From Ligustrum vulgare (lineage: Eukaryota > Streptophyta > Magnoliopsida > Lamiales > Oleaceae), in contig OY743190.1 in NCBI GenBank assembly GCA_963555705.1, positions 11,879,501-11,943,500 on the forward strand: DNA of 64,000 nucleotides, written 5' to 3'. The notes under the pieces are model-generated. The model was not told the DNA's origin. It ran no database searches and worked only from the letters and a program-made list of their open reading frames with translations. The translations under genes were made by a program, and so were the position numbers. Of this stretch, positions 35,243 through 47,319 are shown piece by piece; positions within the stretch are counted from its first letter, which is position 1; every line of letters starts with the position of its first letter.

Positions 35243-36503
35243 TATATAGGAAGAGGTGCTTTGTCGAATCTTTAATTGATTGGTCAATTAATTCACAAGA
35301 GTATATAGATGGATGGTGATCAAAACCAAGCAAGAAAAGATGAATTTATACTGTTTCTATGTATCTTTGAATTTGTATGGGTTGTCTAGCAATGACGTGT
35401 GCAAAAATGTTCTTTTGTCTACAGTCAACGTATGGACACGTGGTCGTGAACATTGGTTCATCACATTCCAATCAAACGTGATTGGAATGTGATAGATCAA
35501 TGTCTACATGTCACATCGACAGTGGGTACTATAATTTTTACTCATCGTGAACTTTCATGACAATTTTGCTTAATTAAGAACAACCTTTAAAAGTAATAGT
35601 AATTTAAAGAAGAAAATGGGGAAAAAAAGGGATGTCATCGAACATGTAGGACTAAATTTATTCTTTTGCATCAAATAGATGTTCTGAATAATATAACCCG
35701 TGACTACTTGAGTATTGTGTACACTATCGCAAAATGTTCAACTTAAACAATCTTAAAAAAGTAAAAATTGAAAAGTTAAACTTAAACAAGCTCCGATACT
35801 GGATGAATCTAAGACATTATTCCAGTACGAGTAGTCATACAAGCCCAAATTACAAGGTAAAATAAAAAATAAAAAAATTTGACGAATCCAGCACGAACGA
35901 TCGAACGTGTTAACCATAATAACCTTTATACCTTGTTCGTATAAATCATAAATATTAAAAGGGGCCCACTAAATTACTTAACAATAGTAATCTAATAATA
36001 ATAATATTATATGCTTTCTTTTCATGTAAATGGATAACTTTACTTAGTGGGCTAAGAGTGGAGACAAAATGTTGTCATGCAAATCACCTTTCAAAAGGAT
36101 TAACAACGTAGATTTCATCGAACTAGACAAATAATGTCTTTAGTACGTTGAAATTTGTTACTTTGAACACATAATGTCGTTAGTATGTCTTTCTCTTTCT
36201 TGTTCAGTAACAGAGCTTTTATCATTAATTATGGCTATTTTCTTTCATATTAAGTTGATTGTGGTTTTGCTTTTATATCTGTCCCGTCTAACCAAAAGGC
36301 TTGCTATTACAAAACAAATGCAGAGTTAAAGTTTTCTTAGTCGATTATGTGCTAATCTATTAAGAAAATTAAAGGCCCTTTTACTCAAAAGTCAAAAATT
36401 GATCACAATATTAAAGTGTTATTTTTTAACACATTTGAATAATTTTTTGAAAGTATAGATAAAGTTATTCTAAAATAAATAAATTCCTTATAAGGGAGAC
36501 AAG
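35243..36503. other. Former upstream region of the ZIP gene; one perfect inverted repeat
   Basis: Single-copy looking AT-rich DNA that would have been the ZIP promoter before the LTR arrived. It holds acacgtgg (about 35437-35444, a G-box/ABRE-type core) and a perfect 15-bp inverted repeat at 35460-35493. No coding region seen. Confidence 0.45.
35460..35493. repeat. Perfect 15-bp inverted repeat
   Basis: Arms atcacattccaatca (35460-35474) and tgattggaatgtgat (35479-35493) with a 4-base spacer aacg. The arms contain ccaat/attgg. It could be a dyad protein-binding site or a small hairpin. Confidence 0.75.
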
Positions 36504-37380
36504 TGATAAGTACATTTTTTGTACTTATTTTGATCTAAAATTTAGATAATTATGAGTATTTTAGAGTTTGATATTACTTAATTGTTTATTTATTTTGATT
36601 GTTTTAAGAAAAACTCGAATTTGGAAGAGAATGAAATAAAACGAGAAAGTCATGTATGGAGTATATGAAGATATCAGTGCACAACTTTCAGTACAAATAT
36701 TTCCAATGAGCCCATAATATATCATTGGAAAGATAATTGAATTTAGAGTCCAACGCAATAAACGGTGCACAAACCGCGGCCGACCTGTAGTCTCCGTTTA
36801 GGCCATGTTTGCCGTGGCCCGATCGCGTTTTGCAACCCGCGGCCTGCCTGTAGGGTTTTTTCGCATTTTTTTTTGGTTTTTTCTTTTATTTTTTCCATTT
36901 GTTTTCAAACTCAACAAGGATTAAACCACTTTTTTTACTTCTAAACTGTAAAAAGACATATTTTAACATAGAAGGAAGTCTCGAGTTCATTATTCATAGA
37001 CATTCTACAAGAAATCAAGGAGAAATTCCTAAAAGTCAAAGGACAATTCAAGAACTTGGGATGGAGATTGGGTCTTGGTGCAAAATTTCTTTCTTCTTCT
37101 CAAATCAATTCAAGAATTTGGTGATGTTGTCAATTTTTCATTTTTTTTTTTTTTATCATGTGCAATCTATTTATTGGGGCGAACGACGTGATATTTGAAT
37201 ATTCAATTCAATTCCCAAGTTTTTAGATTTAAAATTATTTTGTTGATTTTATTATTGAGTTTAATGCATCAATTGCTTGATCACCAATTTGATGAACCGT
37301 GAGTTGTTTTCATAATCCGAGAGGTGAGTTAACACATAAACCAAGTGATAAATTCGACAATTAACAAAAAGGTAGAGATA

Positions 37381-39112
37381 CTGATGTGATCCAGACCACG
37401 AATACAAGCCCGCACAAAGATTCGTTGATGATCAAAGGAGGACCGATGACTCGATTGCAAACAAAGAAGGCCAACGAAGCAATGGACAAGCTAGTACAAG
37501 AAACAATGGCCAAAACATTGTTCGTGTCATCAAAAGAAGCAAGTACCATGTTGGGACCGAACCAAAACGACGAGTGGATCAACCTCATTCAATGCATCGA
37601 AGAAAATTGTGAAATCTCAGATTTACGGCCGTAACATACACTACTCACGGCCGTAACGAGTCTACCGCAAAAGAACTGAAATTTTGAAGGATTGGATTTA
37701 CGGCCGTAACTTACAGTGTCACGACCGTAATGCAGCCTCTGTTAAAATTATGAATCTCAGGAAAAAAAGGAGTTACGACCGTAAATAAAGTCTCACGGCC
37801 GTAACTGTGAATCAGAAAGCTTCTTACGGCCGTAAAGGAAGAAGTCACGGCCGTAAAAGTTAATATCCGTAATTTTAGGGTTTTTATTTATTTCCTTATT
37901 TTTAAGTATTTCTTACCTAGTATAATTAAAAATCTTTAGTCAGGTTTTGATCATATTTATAGGGATGTAATTTTCATTATTCCACACACAACTTTGATAT
38001 TATTATTGAGAGGCTATTTTACTTTCAACAACCTTATTCTTCATTGAATAAAATCCGAACTTGCGAGTTATTCTTGTTTGTTCAAATCTCGGTGAGAATT
38101 TGACGCGATCCCGGTCGGGGAATCTCGTCGAACACGCGGAATAACGAAATTTAAAATCTAGGAAAGATCTAAATCAGATCTGACACGAAAATAACAAGAA
38201 TTAAAATACTGGAAAGATAGATTGACGATAGGACATTGACCCAAGATTCACGACGCAAGAAATTGACGATGCGGAATCGAGATCCAAGGTTTTCGAAACA
38301 CCACAGGGACTTGTCAATTTCCTTGATAAGATTCTAATCGGACACGCCACAAATATTCTCGCGAATATTTGATAAGTACAACGCCACAAATATTTCCACA
38401 ATATTTGATAGGTCGGATTTGTTCTTGAAGAACACAAAAGGGACTCCTCAACCTTTCAATTGGAGAAAACTCTCTCAACTATATTAATCTCAAAATCAAT
38501 CTTAAACTGTCTTTACAATGAATTGAAAAAGCGTATAAATAAGCAAAATAACCTAGCATCTAATTTACTCAAAATAGAATTCTAATTAGACTAAAATTCT
38601 AAACTAGGAAAATAACCAAAACAATAAAAGGAAATAAAATATTTGAATATTCCCGAAAATCTGGCCGAGCTCGTTTACGGCCGTGACAAAATATCTTACG
38701 GCCATAATCACCTTTCTGATCAAAACTGTACCATCAGTTACGGCCGCGATGAATTTATTACGGCCGTGAAAATGTCCCTGTTTGAATGTTACGGCCGTAA
38801 CTTCAAAGCTTACGGCCGTAAGCCTCTTTCTGCAGCAAATCTTCATTTTTCCTCGTCAATTGATTACGGCCGTGATAGTAAGATTTACGGCCGTGAATAC
38901 ATGGGTTACGGTCGTGAAGGTTTTCTTTTACGGCCGTAATGGATTTTCTGCATAAATAATTTCTTTTACTCGATTCGGCTCGATCCGTCCCTCTTCTTGG
39001 CTTGATCCCAACATGGAACTTGCTCCGTTTTCCACGTAGATCATTGTCATATTGTCGATGGCTCGACTTCGCCCTTCGATGCCTGGTCCGGATCACATCA
39101 GAATTAATATTG
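37381..39112. mobile_element. Inverted pair of related segments with 17-bp terminal inverted repeats, nested in the LTR
   Basis: The left end TGATGTGATCCAGACCA (37382) and the reversed right end TGATGTGATCCGGACCA (39111) match in 16 of 17 bases. Inside each end the two halves are homologous in opposite orientation (for example gcaagtaccatgttgggacc on the left and, reversed, gcaagttccatgttgggatc on the right), and each then runs into an array of ACGGCCGT palindromes. The left half also encodes 68 residues (37429-37634) resembling the tail of a Ty3/gypsy polyprotein (G-P-M-T-R-L-Q-T-K-K). This could be two LTRs of one family joined head to head or a foldback transposon. Flanking duplications are not clear. 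Confidence 0.6.
37622..38940. repeat. Clusters of ACGGCCGT palindromes (about 17 copies in two blocks)
   Basis: Block 1 (37622-37860) and block 2 (38675-38940) each hold 8-9 copies of ttacggccgtaa or a near variant (tcacggccgtaa, ttacgaccgtaa, ttacggccgtga), usually in pairs 15-25 bases apart. The blocks sit in the two inverted halves of the 37381-39112 insertion. Spacer sequences between palindromes are mostly unrelated. Confidence 0.85.
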
Positions 39113-39740
39113 CTTGTAATCAAGAGGTCATTATATCCTTGTAATTGTATTGGTTGCTTTGTTCAATTAATTTTAATTGGATCCATAAATCGTGGTTCTT
39201 GGCCTTTTTGGGTCGATTTCAATATTTTGTGGGTTGCGTAGTTACAATTGTTACGTGGTTTGCATTAGATACATAGTTGTGATTGTCGTGATATTTTTGA
39301 ATTTTTATTGTTGAATGCATCTGGTTATGGCTTATTCTGACCAATAATAGAGATATGTGGTTGATCTAACTAGCTAGAACAAATTTAAACTGGAGAGGAA
39401 AATTTTGGATAAAATTGCAAATTCGATCAAACACTATTTTAGAAAAAGAATTTGAGATATGAAATTGAATGGGATAACAAGGTCATTATCGGGAGTCCCA
39501 ACACTTTTAATTCATAAAAACAAAAATCAAACTTTTCATTTTTTTTTATTTTCATATTTAATTTCTTTCACTATTTTATATAATTTAGAAATCACAATGT
39601 TGGCATTTATTTGTAGTTTAGGAATTGATTAATCGAAACTAATAATAAATAAGTTAGTCCTCGTGGGATCGACATTTCGAACTCAAAATGTTTGTTTTTA
39701 CTACTTGTTTGCGATATTGTGCACTTGCAATATTTTCACA

Positions 39741-40681
39741 ACAAGTTTTGGCGCCGTTATCAGGGACTAATTTTTATTTATTATTAGTTTAGATTAATCT
39801 CTTTTATTTGCTATTTTTATTTTTCACATTGATCTCTTTTATTTGTTATTTGTTATTTTTCTATTAGGTATTCATACTGAACACTCAAGATGACTGCGGT
39901 TGACTTCAATAAAATGCTTGTACATGACTACTTCATAAGGCAACAACAATTGATTGATCAAGGAGTTGAAGAGGAAGATATGCTTATGAAAGATTGTATC
40001 ATAGGGTATCGACTATAAGAGATAAAAGCTGAATATGAAATTAATGAAGATGTCCTAAATAACTTTTTAGCTGGATTTTTTATACGCTTTACAAAATTTG
40101 ATGAGAGTTATTTACCCTTGAAATTATTCCTTCTACCAAATTTATATGAGTGTCAATTAAATGAATTACCTCCATTGGACTTTCAACAAATTCAAGAAGA
40201 TGAAAAAAATTGCTATGAAAATGTCATTGTTTCTTTGTCAACAATCTTGAATTCAGACATTGAGCTCGAGAAAACTTCAAATTAGGAAGAAGATTATGTT
40301 GAGACTTGAGAATGAGGTGTTGATTTTAATTGAGAACATAACGAGTGTGGAGCTAGCAAGCAGTCTTTGGACTCAATTGATTTTCTTAAAAAGGAAGACA
40401 AGCACTGCTACAAGAAACAAAAGTAAAAGTGGAATAATTGTCAAACGAGCCATATATATTGTTTAATAAATAATAAATATAAATATAAGTAGTAATAAAA
40501 AGTATTATAATCCAAATAATTGTGAACTAAATCTGCAATTACTGAATATTTAGTGTACAAAATAAAGTAAAAAATTGATTAATTGTGTTGCCAATCAGGT
40601 AGAAAGTTTTGCCACACCTCGTCCGACAAGGTCATGAGATAGTAGTTAAATAATAAGAAGTCACTCAAGATTGGCACTCTA
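39741..40681 (+). other. Interior of the 36504 element: primer site and a short broken reading frame
   Basis: After the primer-binding site, the first ATG (39890) opens M-T-A-V-D-F-N-K-M-L and runs 42 codons to a stop. Recognisable continuation without stops follows in pieces to about 40466 (E/I/L-rich, including L-W-T-Q-L-I-F-L-K-R). I do not recognise a gag or pol family. The interior looks short and largely non-coding, as in LARD-type elements. Confidence 0.4.
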
Positions 40682-43600
40682 TGTAGCGCCCCGAGTTCCG
40701 TATACCCGATTCACTACGTCATTTTCTGTCTAAATTTTTCGAATAATATTTTTGCGGAAGAAATAATTGAAATTCATTTTTGGCAACATTAAATAAACTG
40801 TAATGGCCGCTAAAATTGAAAACATTTATGAAACCATTTGAAATAGTAAATCGAACCATTAATATTGTAAAGAAATTGCCAATATCATAATTTCTCAAAT
40901 AAATGAACTTCTCTAAATTATTCGATTGTTTGGAAAATACGGAAATCATTAACGTCAAACTTTCAACCGTTCAACGATTATTGCCACCATCATTCATCGC
41001 TCGCCACCGTCTCCGAAATCTGCAAAACTGTTAAAAAGTAGGGTGAGTATTTCATGGGGGAAATACTCAGTAGACTCATCGCAAATTAATTTAATTTATA
41101 AGATGATTAAACACATAAATCCCGGCTCTTTATAAAACGGTCATTGATAGAGCTTCTTTATAAAACGGCTCTTGATAAAACTCATATTGTGCATTACAGC
41201 ACGGGACATATTATGCAAATCATAGGCTCTTTGAAATTAGCTCTTTGAAAACCATATACTTATAAAAACATTTTAATTATGCCGAGCATAATTTCTTTTG
41301 AAAGCATAACATAAGATAGGATTGAAATCCTCATAAACATAAATAGACACAAGAACTTTACCGAACTTAGGTGGCAAGAATTCTTATGCAGTAAAATCAT
41401 AATAACAGTAAGTTTTCATCATAACATAGGATAAGATCGAAATCCTCATAAACATAAGAATTTTACCGAACTTAGGTGGCAAGAATTCTTATGTAGTAAA
41501 ATCATAATAACAGTAAGTATACCAAAACATAATTCATGAAATTCATAGGGATCATTTCCATCATAACATAAGATAGGATCGAAATCCTCATAAACATACG
41601 CGACAGGAATTTTACCGAACTTAGGTGGTAAATCCTCATAAACATATGGAAAGACAGGAATTTTACCGAACTTAGGTGGTAAATCCTCATAAACTTATGG
41701 AGACACAGAATTCTACCGAACTTAGGTGGTAAGAATTCTTATGTGCATAGCAATGATCCAAAACATATAAAACATTATCGTAAAAACATAGGGTATACTT
41801 ACTTTTCATAAAAACATAAGGTATATTTACCTTTCATAAAAACATACTTGTTTTTCTTAAAAATTGACTTTCACAAGTCACATGACATTTATATGAAATC
41901 ATAATTTAAATCAATTAATAAGTGCGAGTCTACCTCAAATCCGACGAGTGCAAAGTTGAGCGGGAATGACTTCAATTTCTTTAAATTCTCCGTACGCTTC
42001 GTCTTAGCCAATAAGTCACTTTAATATATCGAATATATAGTTCAAAATGATAAATTATAATTTGAGGACTAAAATTGATGTTTTGAAAGTTGAGGGACTA
42101 AAATGAATACTTTTGAAAGTTCAGGGACTAAAATAGATATTTTGAAAGTTGAGGGATTAAAATGAATACTTTGAAACTTGGGCTTAAAAGTAAATCAGCA
42201 GGTATTGAAATAAAAGAGTTTAAAGTTAAAGGGCTGAAGTAAATCATTTAAAACTTTGGGGCTGAAATGGATAACTTAAAAAGTTGGGGACTGATTTGAA
42301 AACCTTTAAAACTTCAGGGACCAAGCTGCAATTTCTGAAAATTAAATATATATCTCAGCTTTACTCTCTCTCTCTATCACAACTCGTTCAGTTTAAACGA
42401 GGAGAGAACCAGGGGAGAGGAGACGAACGGTGAACGGCGGTTCCTTTCTGCGAAAACCGACCCTTCAGCCGGCGGTTTCGCCGTCGAAGCGCCGTCGCAA
42501 GGCGGGGTGAGCTGCGGTGTGGTTGTATGAAGATTTTAGGGCTAAGTTATGTGCAAAAATTGAAGAGAAATCGAGGTAGACTGAGGCTGAAGATTGAGGT
42601 TTTTCCGGCGATAATCCGGCGATCGAGGTAGGTAGGTATTTTGGGTATTCTATTTCTTAATCTTTGTGGGTTTTGATCTGGATTTGAGTTTGGGTTTGGT
42701 GAATGGGTGAGTGATGGACTTGAACTGAAATTGGGTGTGGGAATTGATGATGATGAATTTGGGTTGCGTAGTGATTGGTGGTTTAGAGATGATGGTTTAA
42801 TGGTGTAGCCGGTTGTTGCCAGTGGTGGAAGGTTTTGTCAATCTGCAGGTGGTTCGATGGTGAAGTCACAGTGAGGTGGATTGTGGTGATGTCCGGTGAG
42901 GATGATGCTGATTTGAAAATGATGGTGAAAAGAAAACTGAATTGGAGGTTCGATTGAGACAGCAGTTTGGTGATGATGATGAATACTGTGGTTTTACAAA
43001 TTGGTTGATGGTTGAGGTGCTACAGAGTTGTGATTTGTGGTATTGCAGTGAACTTGGTTTGCTGTATGTATTAGATTTGGTATTGAATTGGAAATGGCAG
43101 CTGAATTGGATTGGGTTGGTGAAACGTTGTGAGTAATCAGGGTGATGATAATAGGATTCAGCAGGTTATAGAGTTGAGGCTGTACTGATGATGCTGGTTG
43201 GTGTAGTGTGGTGTAGAGTTCAACTTGGGCGGTAGGGAATGGCTTTCGGCTGTGCAGGTGCTGAGATGATGATGTTTATATATATTGTATTGTGGAATCT
43301 AGGTACATGGAAGTGTGAGTTGTGCCATGTATATTGAAATGAAGTGGAGGTGTAGCTTTTGGCTAAAGAGGGTTGTGGGGTTAATTGGTGATGATGATAA
43401 AGATAATGGTTGTGGATGGAGCTTAGACAGAGGAGATGGAAAAACGCTTGTCATTATAATTGGCATTAGTTAGTGTATTTGAAATGAATGATTATGAGTT
43501 AGTGGAGAATTAGGTTGTAAAAATGGTGTGATAGAATCATTATGTCTCAAAACATAATGATATAACTTTGTGGAAAGAAAAGAAAAATTTGTGAGGTTGG

Positions 43601-44134
43601 CCGAGTTCTTGATGAAAATTGTTATAAAGAATTTGGTGTAATATGAAATAGAAAATGGTGTAATATTCTTTATACAAAATGATGATGTTTTGGTGTAAAG
43701 AAGAAAACATGTGGGAAAATTTTGGTTTAGTTAAATAGGATTAATTTAACTAAAAATTTGACTAACTTCGATTTGAAAATGTATTTAAAACTGATATATT
43801 TTGGACTGAAAATAAATTTGAAAATAAATAAATATTGAGATAAAAATTGAATTACGTATTTGGACTTGAAATAATTTGAATAAGGAAAATTGAGATATTT
43901 TAATAAATTTGGAATTCAAAATGATTTTGAAAATAATACTTTGAATAAATAATTAAATAACATATTTTTAGAAATTCGGATTTTAATTTAAAATCGAACA
44001 AATTCGATATTTCTTGACTTGGCTAGACGAATTCGTCGCGGCGTTAACTTCAAAATAATAAATGAAATAGTAGCGACACAATTTTCTAAATATTAAAATA
44101 ATTATTTATTGCATAAAAATTCTGGGTCGCTATA
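40682..44134 (-). mobile_element. Solo LTR in reverse orientation, TGTAGCGAC family, 3.45 kb
   Basis: A perfect 5-bp duplication CTCTA (40677-40681 and 44135-44139) brackets TGTAGCGCCCCGAG ... TTCTGGGTCGCTATA; the final CA has mutated to TA. On the minus strand it starts like the LTRs at 26863 and 51020. From about 41290 to 41870 it contains, in reverse, the same internal repeats as the 51020 LTR (cctcataaacat / accgaacttaggtgg and aaaacataaggtat / ttacctttcat). The frames at 41502-41690 and 42942-43136 are not genes. Pyrimidine or purine-rich lines such as ttgagggactaaaatgaata occur at 42060-42300. Confidence 0.87.
41290..41750. repeat. Tandem repeat within the reverse solo LTR
   Basis: Five or so units of catataggatcgaaatcctcataaacat..., each followed by gaattttaccgaacttaggtggcaagaattc, starting near 41305, 41415, 41565, 41625 and 41685. 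One unit of the same sequence is present in each 51020-element LTR at about 52555-52640. Confidence 0.75.
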
Positions 44135-44345
44135 CTCTACTTTGCCTAGTCTTACTTCCCAGGTTGGATGGAAACACTATGGCACAAGGACAAGATGATC
44201 GAAGCCTTGTCTGAAAGTGACAAAGCAACCAGACATCCATTTTCGAAGCGAGGCATCATAGTTCGTTGCAATGTATTTACTATTTTTGAAACGATGGACA
44301 TTTACTTCACGAGACATCTATTTTGCACATTGACATATTTGATAG

Positions 44346-44558
44346 TGTTATAAATAATATAAATATATGTGAATGACTAATTATCATTATACCTTTGTAA
44401 ACTTTATATTATTATGATTTTACCATTGATCACCCCTATAAATAAGGGCATATTGGTTCATTCTAAACACATCTAATGAGAAGATTTCTCTCAATTCTCT
44501 CCATCTCTCTATTCTTGTTATATAGAATTTGGTAGTTTTACAATACGTTATTTGCACA
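44346..44558 (+). repeat. 5' LTR of a Ty1/copia-type element (outer element of the nest)
   Basis: It begins TGTTATAAATAATATAAATAT and matches 62058-62262 over about 200 bp, including ataccattgatcacccctat, ttcattctaaacaca and tttggtagtttt. TATAAATA at 44437-44444 is a good TATA box, giving plus orientation. The 3' edge is approximate because both copies are diverged there. Confidence 0.82.
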
Positions 44559-45414
44559 AGTCTCTAGTCAATTGAGTAATATAACGAGAATATGTTCTAC
44601 AATTGCATTTAAATGATGAACCTCTGTACCAGAAACTTGATTATTATTAATTAACATTTCTTTTCCCAAATCTAGTATTTTTGGCATTGGAAAATATTTT
44701 ATATCTCGTGGATTTGAAAAATCATTTCTAAATCCATAGAAAAATCGGAGTAATTGTATAACCCGAAACTTTCAAATCAGATCTATGTCAAACCGTACAT
44801 CAAATCGACGATCGGAGATCAGATCTGGAACCACAACGACGAGACGAATCTCTGGAGCCGAGGCGTGTCATTGGTCGGAGCAACGGCGCGTGAGGACACG
44901 TGACAATTATTACAACGAAGATCTCAAAAGATAGTTTGTTCGTATTGACATTTCGAATTTTTCTATGGTCTTACGTTTTTGTTTGGTGCGGTTTGGACAT
45001 TTTCCGGTGGTCGAATGTGACGATTTTTTAAAAACTATTTTTCGGGCACTTTCGGTGGGATTTTGAACTTCGGACCAAAGTAAGTTTATTCTAAATTAAA
45101 TTTCAAATATGTTGACGGTTCGATTTATCCATATGAGCAATATCTTAAAATATGAACGATTTTGTCCTTGATAATACGTTAAAGTATATTAATCGTAAAT
45201 TAACAATTAATATGTAATCAATGACATAAATTAAAGATTTTAAATAAGGTACAAGTAATATAATTATTATCATACCTTGATGCATTAAGTTATTATGAAA
45301 TGAATTTATGCATTGACTAATTATGACTTATTTATCATAACAAATTGGACTATTATGAATACCTTGACTGGATTTGAAGATATGACTCTCTCACTTATGA
45401 AAGGTAATTGTTCC

Positions 45415-45725
45415 ATTATGTTGATACCACCTATATGGTTGGTTTTATCAGTTTTAAATATACATATTATGTTACCACCTATATGGTTGGTTTTATCAGT
45501 TTAAATATTACGTTATCACATATATGGTTGGTTCTACTGATTTTAAATATTTCTACTCTTATTGTTATTTGATATTTCGAAAAATGGTACTAGAAGTTAC
45601 CATTACCAAAATTTAGATAATATTTTATAAAATAATACCAGAAGTTACCATTACCAAAAGTTGTTAGATGTTGATGATAATATTTTATCAAACGGTACTA
45701 GAAGTTACCAATATCTGTATTGAAA
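45415..45725. repeat. Short tandem repeats in the copia interior
   Basis: Three copies of accacctatatggttggtttta-type units (45426-45545) are followed by three copies of gaagttaccattaccaaaa-type units (45590-45705). Similar (a)ccagaagt words recur at 59780-59960 and 61045-61180. No reading frame is preserved. Confidence 0.65.
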
Positions 45726-46022
45726 GGAAAGATGAAAATAAATTATCCAACAAGAAAAATGTTGATATATGATGGTAAGATAATATCACATGATAACACG
45801 GATATAGCTAATGCGAAAATAATCTCATCACTATTATGAGATGAATATTGTAAATATCTGGAAAAGTTATTGCACAAGCACTTATGTACTCCAAAAGAAG
45901 TAAAATTCATTAACTAAATATACTGAAAGGATATTATTATTGCTCTTGAAAAAGTACCCAAAAGTCATACTGAAACATTTCGAGAAAGGGGATAATGTAA
46001 AACACACAAAAACAAAAAAGGG

Positions 46023-46023
<1 letters not shown>

Positions 46024-46058
<35 letters not shown>
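46024..46058. repeat. (GT)n microsatellite
   Basis: About 16 GT units following a G-run, just downstream (in the gene direction) of the decayed LOG copy. Confidence 0.95.
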
Positions 46059-46059
<1 letters not shown>

Positions 46060-47034
46060 CATTTATAAAATCCTCAAAAAGTAGAGATGTGTTTCAATTG
46101 TAAGAATACTCTGTACTCTACCATTCCTAATCTTTTTGAGGTACAAAAGGTTAAGTTTAAACATTTATAAAATCCTCAAAATTGGATGTGTGTTTCAAGA
46201 GTAAGAATACTCCGTACTCTACCACCCCTAATCTATTATGAGGTTTACAAGATTAAGTTTACATTAGTCGGACTCCATTTTCGCTTGATTCACCTTCCTT
46301 GCGACCAATCTATCTTAGTTCGTGGTAGATTTTGTATTTGAATATATGATTGCAACTTATCCAGTAGTTCCTCGATAGTAGGATCAGAATAATGATCCTC
46401 CTAGAAAATAGAGAGATGAATCCCTATTCCACAATTTAATCCAGAAATGTTAGCAAACTGTAACACCCCAAGTTTAAGATCTAAAACCTAAGCGTGTTAA
46501 CTTCCATTCACATTAAATGCGGAAATAATCGTTTAAAACATTTAAACTTTTCATTTACTATTATAAAAATTTTACAAAAATTTCGACAGAGTCTCCTCTG
46601 TAAATTGGACATAGCCAACCTGTAGAGGGACATCAAAACCATTTTTAAAATACACATCGCAACTCATTCAATCCAAAACATCATCCAAACCATTACAATA
46701 AGTCCCAAACTCCTCAACAATATAATTTCAAGTAAATAAACCTTAGCAAATGAAATAAGAGGAAATTTAACCTCAATAATACATGAATTAAATAATAAAT
46801 AATGAGAAATTGAAATAAATTCTAATTTAACTTTATTTTAAAAGGGTTGAAGCGGGGATAGCCTGAGTCAGCTGTCGAGTGCTCTCCTCGGATCACCTAA
46901 CTTTCATCACCTGAAATGTTGGGGAGGGATTGGGGTGAGCTAAAGCTCAGTAAGTAAACTTTATGCACGTGATGCATGCTCATGACATGAAATTCCTTAA
47001 ACCATTCAAAGTAATTCCCCTCATTTACTTTACT

Positions 47035-47240
47035 TTTCAAGACATTCATACCTTCTAAACTTTCACTTAAACATTTCAAAAAAAACTTTAACTTCATTTA
47101 AAGACTTTCATTTCAAATCTTTCATTTCATTTCAAAACTTTCACTTCATTTCAAGACTTTCATTTCAAGACTTTCACTTCTTTTCAAGACTTTCATTTCA
47201 TTTCAAGACTTTCGTTTCAAGACTTTCACTTCATTTCTAT
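47035..47240. repeat. Tandem repeat of ttcatttcaagactttca units
   Basis: About ten short, slightly variable units of 17-22 bp with no coding content, inside the 3.1 kb LTR and 80 bp before the hairpin array. Confidence 0.8.
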
Positions 47241-47319
47241 CGTGAACTCAATTAGTGTATCTTCTAGCCAATTACAATGCAGTGGGCAATATCCCTTATT
47301 TAGGATCAGATTATCATTT

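Larger units (their letters stand above)
36504..39740 (+). mobile_element. Long LTR (about 3.2 kb) of an Athila/Tat-like Ty3/gypsy-type element
   Basis: It starts TGATAAGTACATTTTTTGTAC just after a purine tract (taagggagacaag), ends ...cttgcaatattttcaca, and is followed at 39746-39762 by tttggcgccgttatcag. That matches the TGGCGCCG-type primer-binding site used by Athila/Tat-like elements. A second insert (37381-39112) interrupts it. The partner LTR is not in the window, and 5-bp duplications could not be tested. Confidence 0.72.

Noticed and set aside
35510..35530. Possible zinc-deficiency response element upstream of the ZIP gene
   Set aside because: The best match (cacatcgacag) has a mismatch in the core of the 10-bp palindrome, so I do not call it.
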